A stretch of 21,481 nucleotides of DNA, from positions 1 to 21,481 of the forward strand of contig NDFF03000023.1 in NCBI GenBank assembly GCA_002150815.3, read 5' to 3'. Positions 21,088-21,481 of the stretch are shown one piece after another (the stretch's first letter is position 1; each line of letters begins with the position of its first letter). A model generated the notes under the pieces. It did not search any database, was not told where the DNA came from, and saw nothing but the letters and a program-made list of their open reading frames with translations. The translations under genes were made by a program, and so were the position numbers. Origin of the DNA: Grammothele lineata (Eukaryota; Basidiomycota; Agaricomycetes; Polyporales; Polyporaceae).

Positions 21088-21481
21088 GGTTGACATTACT
21101 AGTACCGCTGATTCCGCGTAAAACTCCAATTATTCCGAAGATGAAAGCGGATGACCGATACGTGCTTGCGAAGGCGTCGCAACTCTTTTTTTTTTTTTTT
21201 TTTTTGGTATCCTCGTTTATTGCCCTCGAGGGCCGAGCCCTATGGTAGGCAACCGCAGTACTACGTAGCTAACAGGTAAAACTGATCAGAGATAGGTGGG
21301 GATCTACTGGAGGCAGGGAAGGGTGAGAAAGAGCGTCGAGGGCGTAACGACGATAGCCGAGTAGGTAGTGGGTGTGTAGGAGTAACAGTACAAGTCGAAG
21401 TAAACTACGCTATGGCCCCCCGTTGCGCGCGAGCCCCGCCGCCCCTGACCATCCAGTGGTAGGGGAATGGGTTAAAAACCT
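21088..21481. other. Right-flank region with no called gene
   Basis: The 394 bases after the dehydrogenase stop hold its 3' untranslated region and a T20 tract listed separately. No coding frame with family motifs is visible on either strand. The minus strand could be the 3' untranslated region of a gene, or a retroposed element, that begins beyond the window. Confidence 0.5.
21186..21221 (-). repeat. A20 tract preceded by AATAAA (minus strand)
   Basis: Twenty consecutive T on the plus strand at 21186-21205 read as A20 on the minus strand. The polyadenylation hexamer AATAAA (21221-21216) precedes the tract, with 10 nt between them. This order matches the 3' end of a polyadenylated transcript copied into DNA. 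No target-site duplication could be confirmed because the 5' end would lie beyond the window. A plain homopolymer is the alternative. Confidence 0.5.

Overview
This window looks like nuclear DNA of a filamentous basidiomycete, probably an agaricomycete. The protein genes are cut by many short introns, mostly about 48-66 nt, with GT(A/G)(A/C)G(T/C) donors and (C/T)AG acceptors. Codon third positions are GC-rich, and every recognised product is a familiar fungal type. No bacterial operon, rRNA, tRNA, CRISPR array or intact transposon was seen.

Layout, left to right. Positions 1-2759 hold no recognisable gene; they carry a 23-bp direct repeat with CACGTGAC cores, a 15-bp tandem duplication and the transporter's core promoter. 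Positions 2760-5242 (+) are a 14-exon sugar transporter of the major facilitator superfamily (MFS). Positions 5741-10069 (+) are a 16-exon UvrD-type helicase of the Srs2 class, with a 435-residue tail rich in SUMO-acceptor motifs. Positions 10888-12059 (+) are an Hsp20/alpha-crystallin protein with a long N-terminal extension. Positions 15007-12635 (-) are a membrane-anchored calcineurin-like phosphatase resembling the vacuolar endopolyphosphatase Ppn2. Between it and the next gene, about 15.26-15.96 kb, the minus strand holds exon-like pieces of an unrecognised gene. Positions 16068-18689 (+) are a 12-exon transketolase-family enzyme. Positions 19722-21087 (+) are a 6-exon zinc alcohol dehydrogenase. 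The right end carries a T20 tract that reads on the minus strand as AATAAA followed by A20, like the tail of a retroposed transcript.

The genes do not form an obvious single pathway. The transporter, transketolase and alcohol dehydrogenase are all carbon-metabolism functions, but a helicase, a chaperone and a phosphatase lie between them, which is ordinary for a fungal chromosome. I found no convincing new multi-gene system. The best leads are the Srs2 tail (a cluster of SUMO sites and an in-frame facultative intron), an Asp-to-Asn change at the presumed proton-coupling position of the transporter, two 8-11 nt microexons, and the possible minus-strand gene near 15.5 kb. All exon boundaries were placed by hand from splice signals and reading-frame continuity; transcript data would be decisive.
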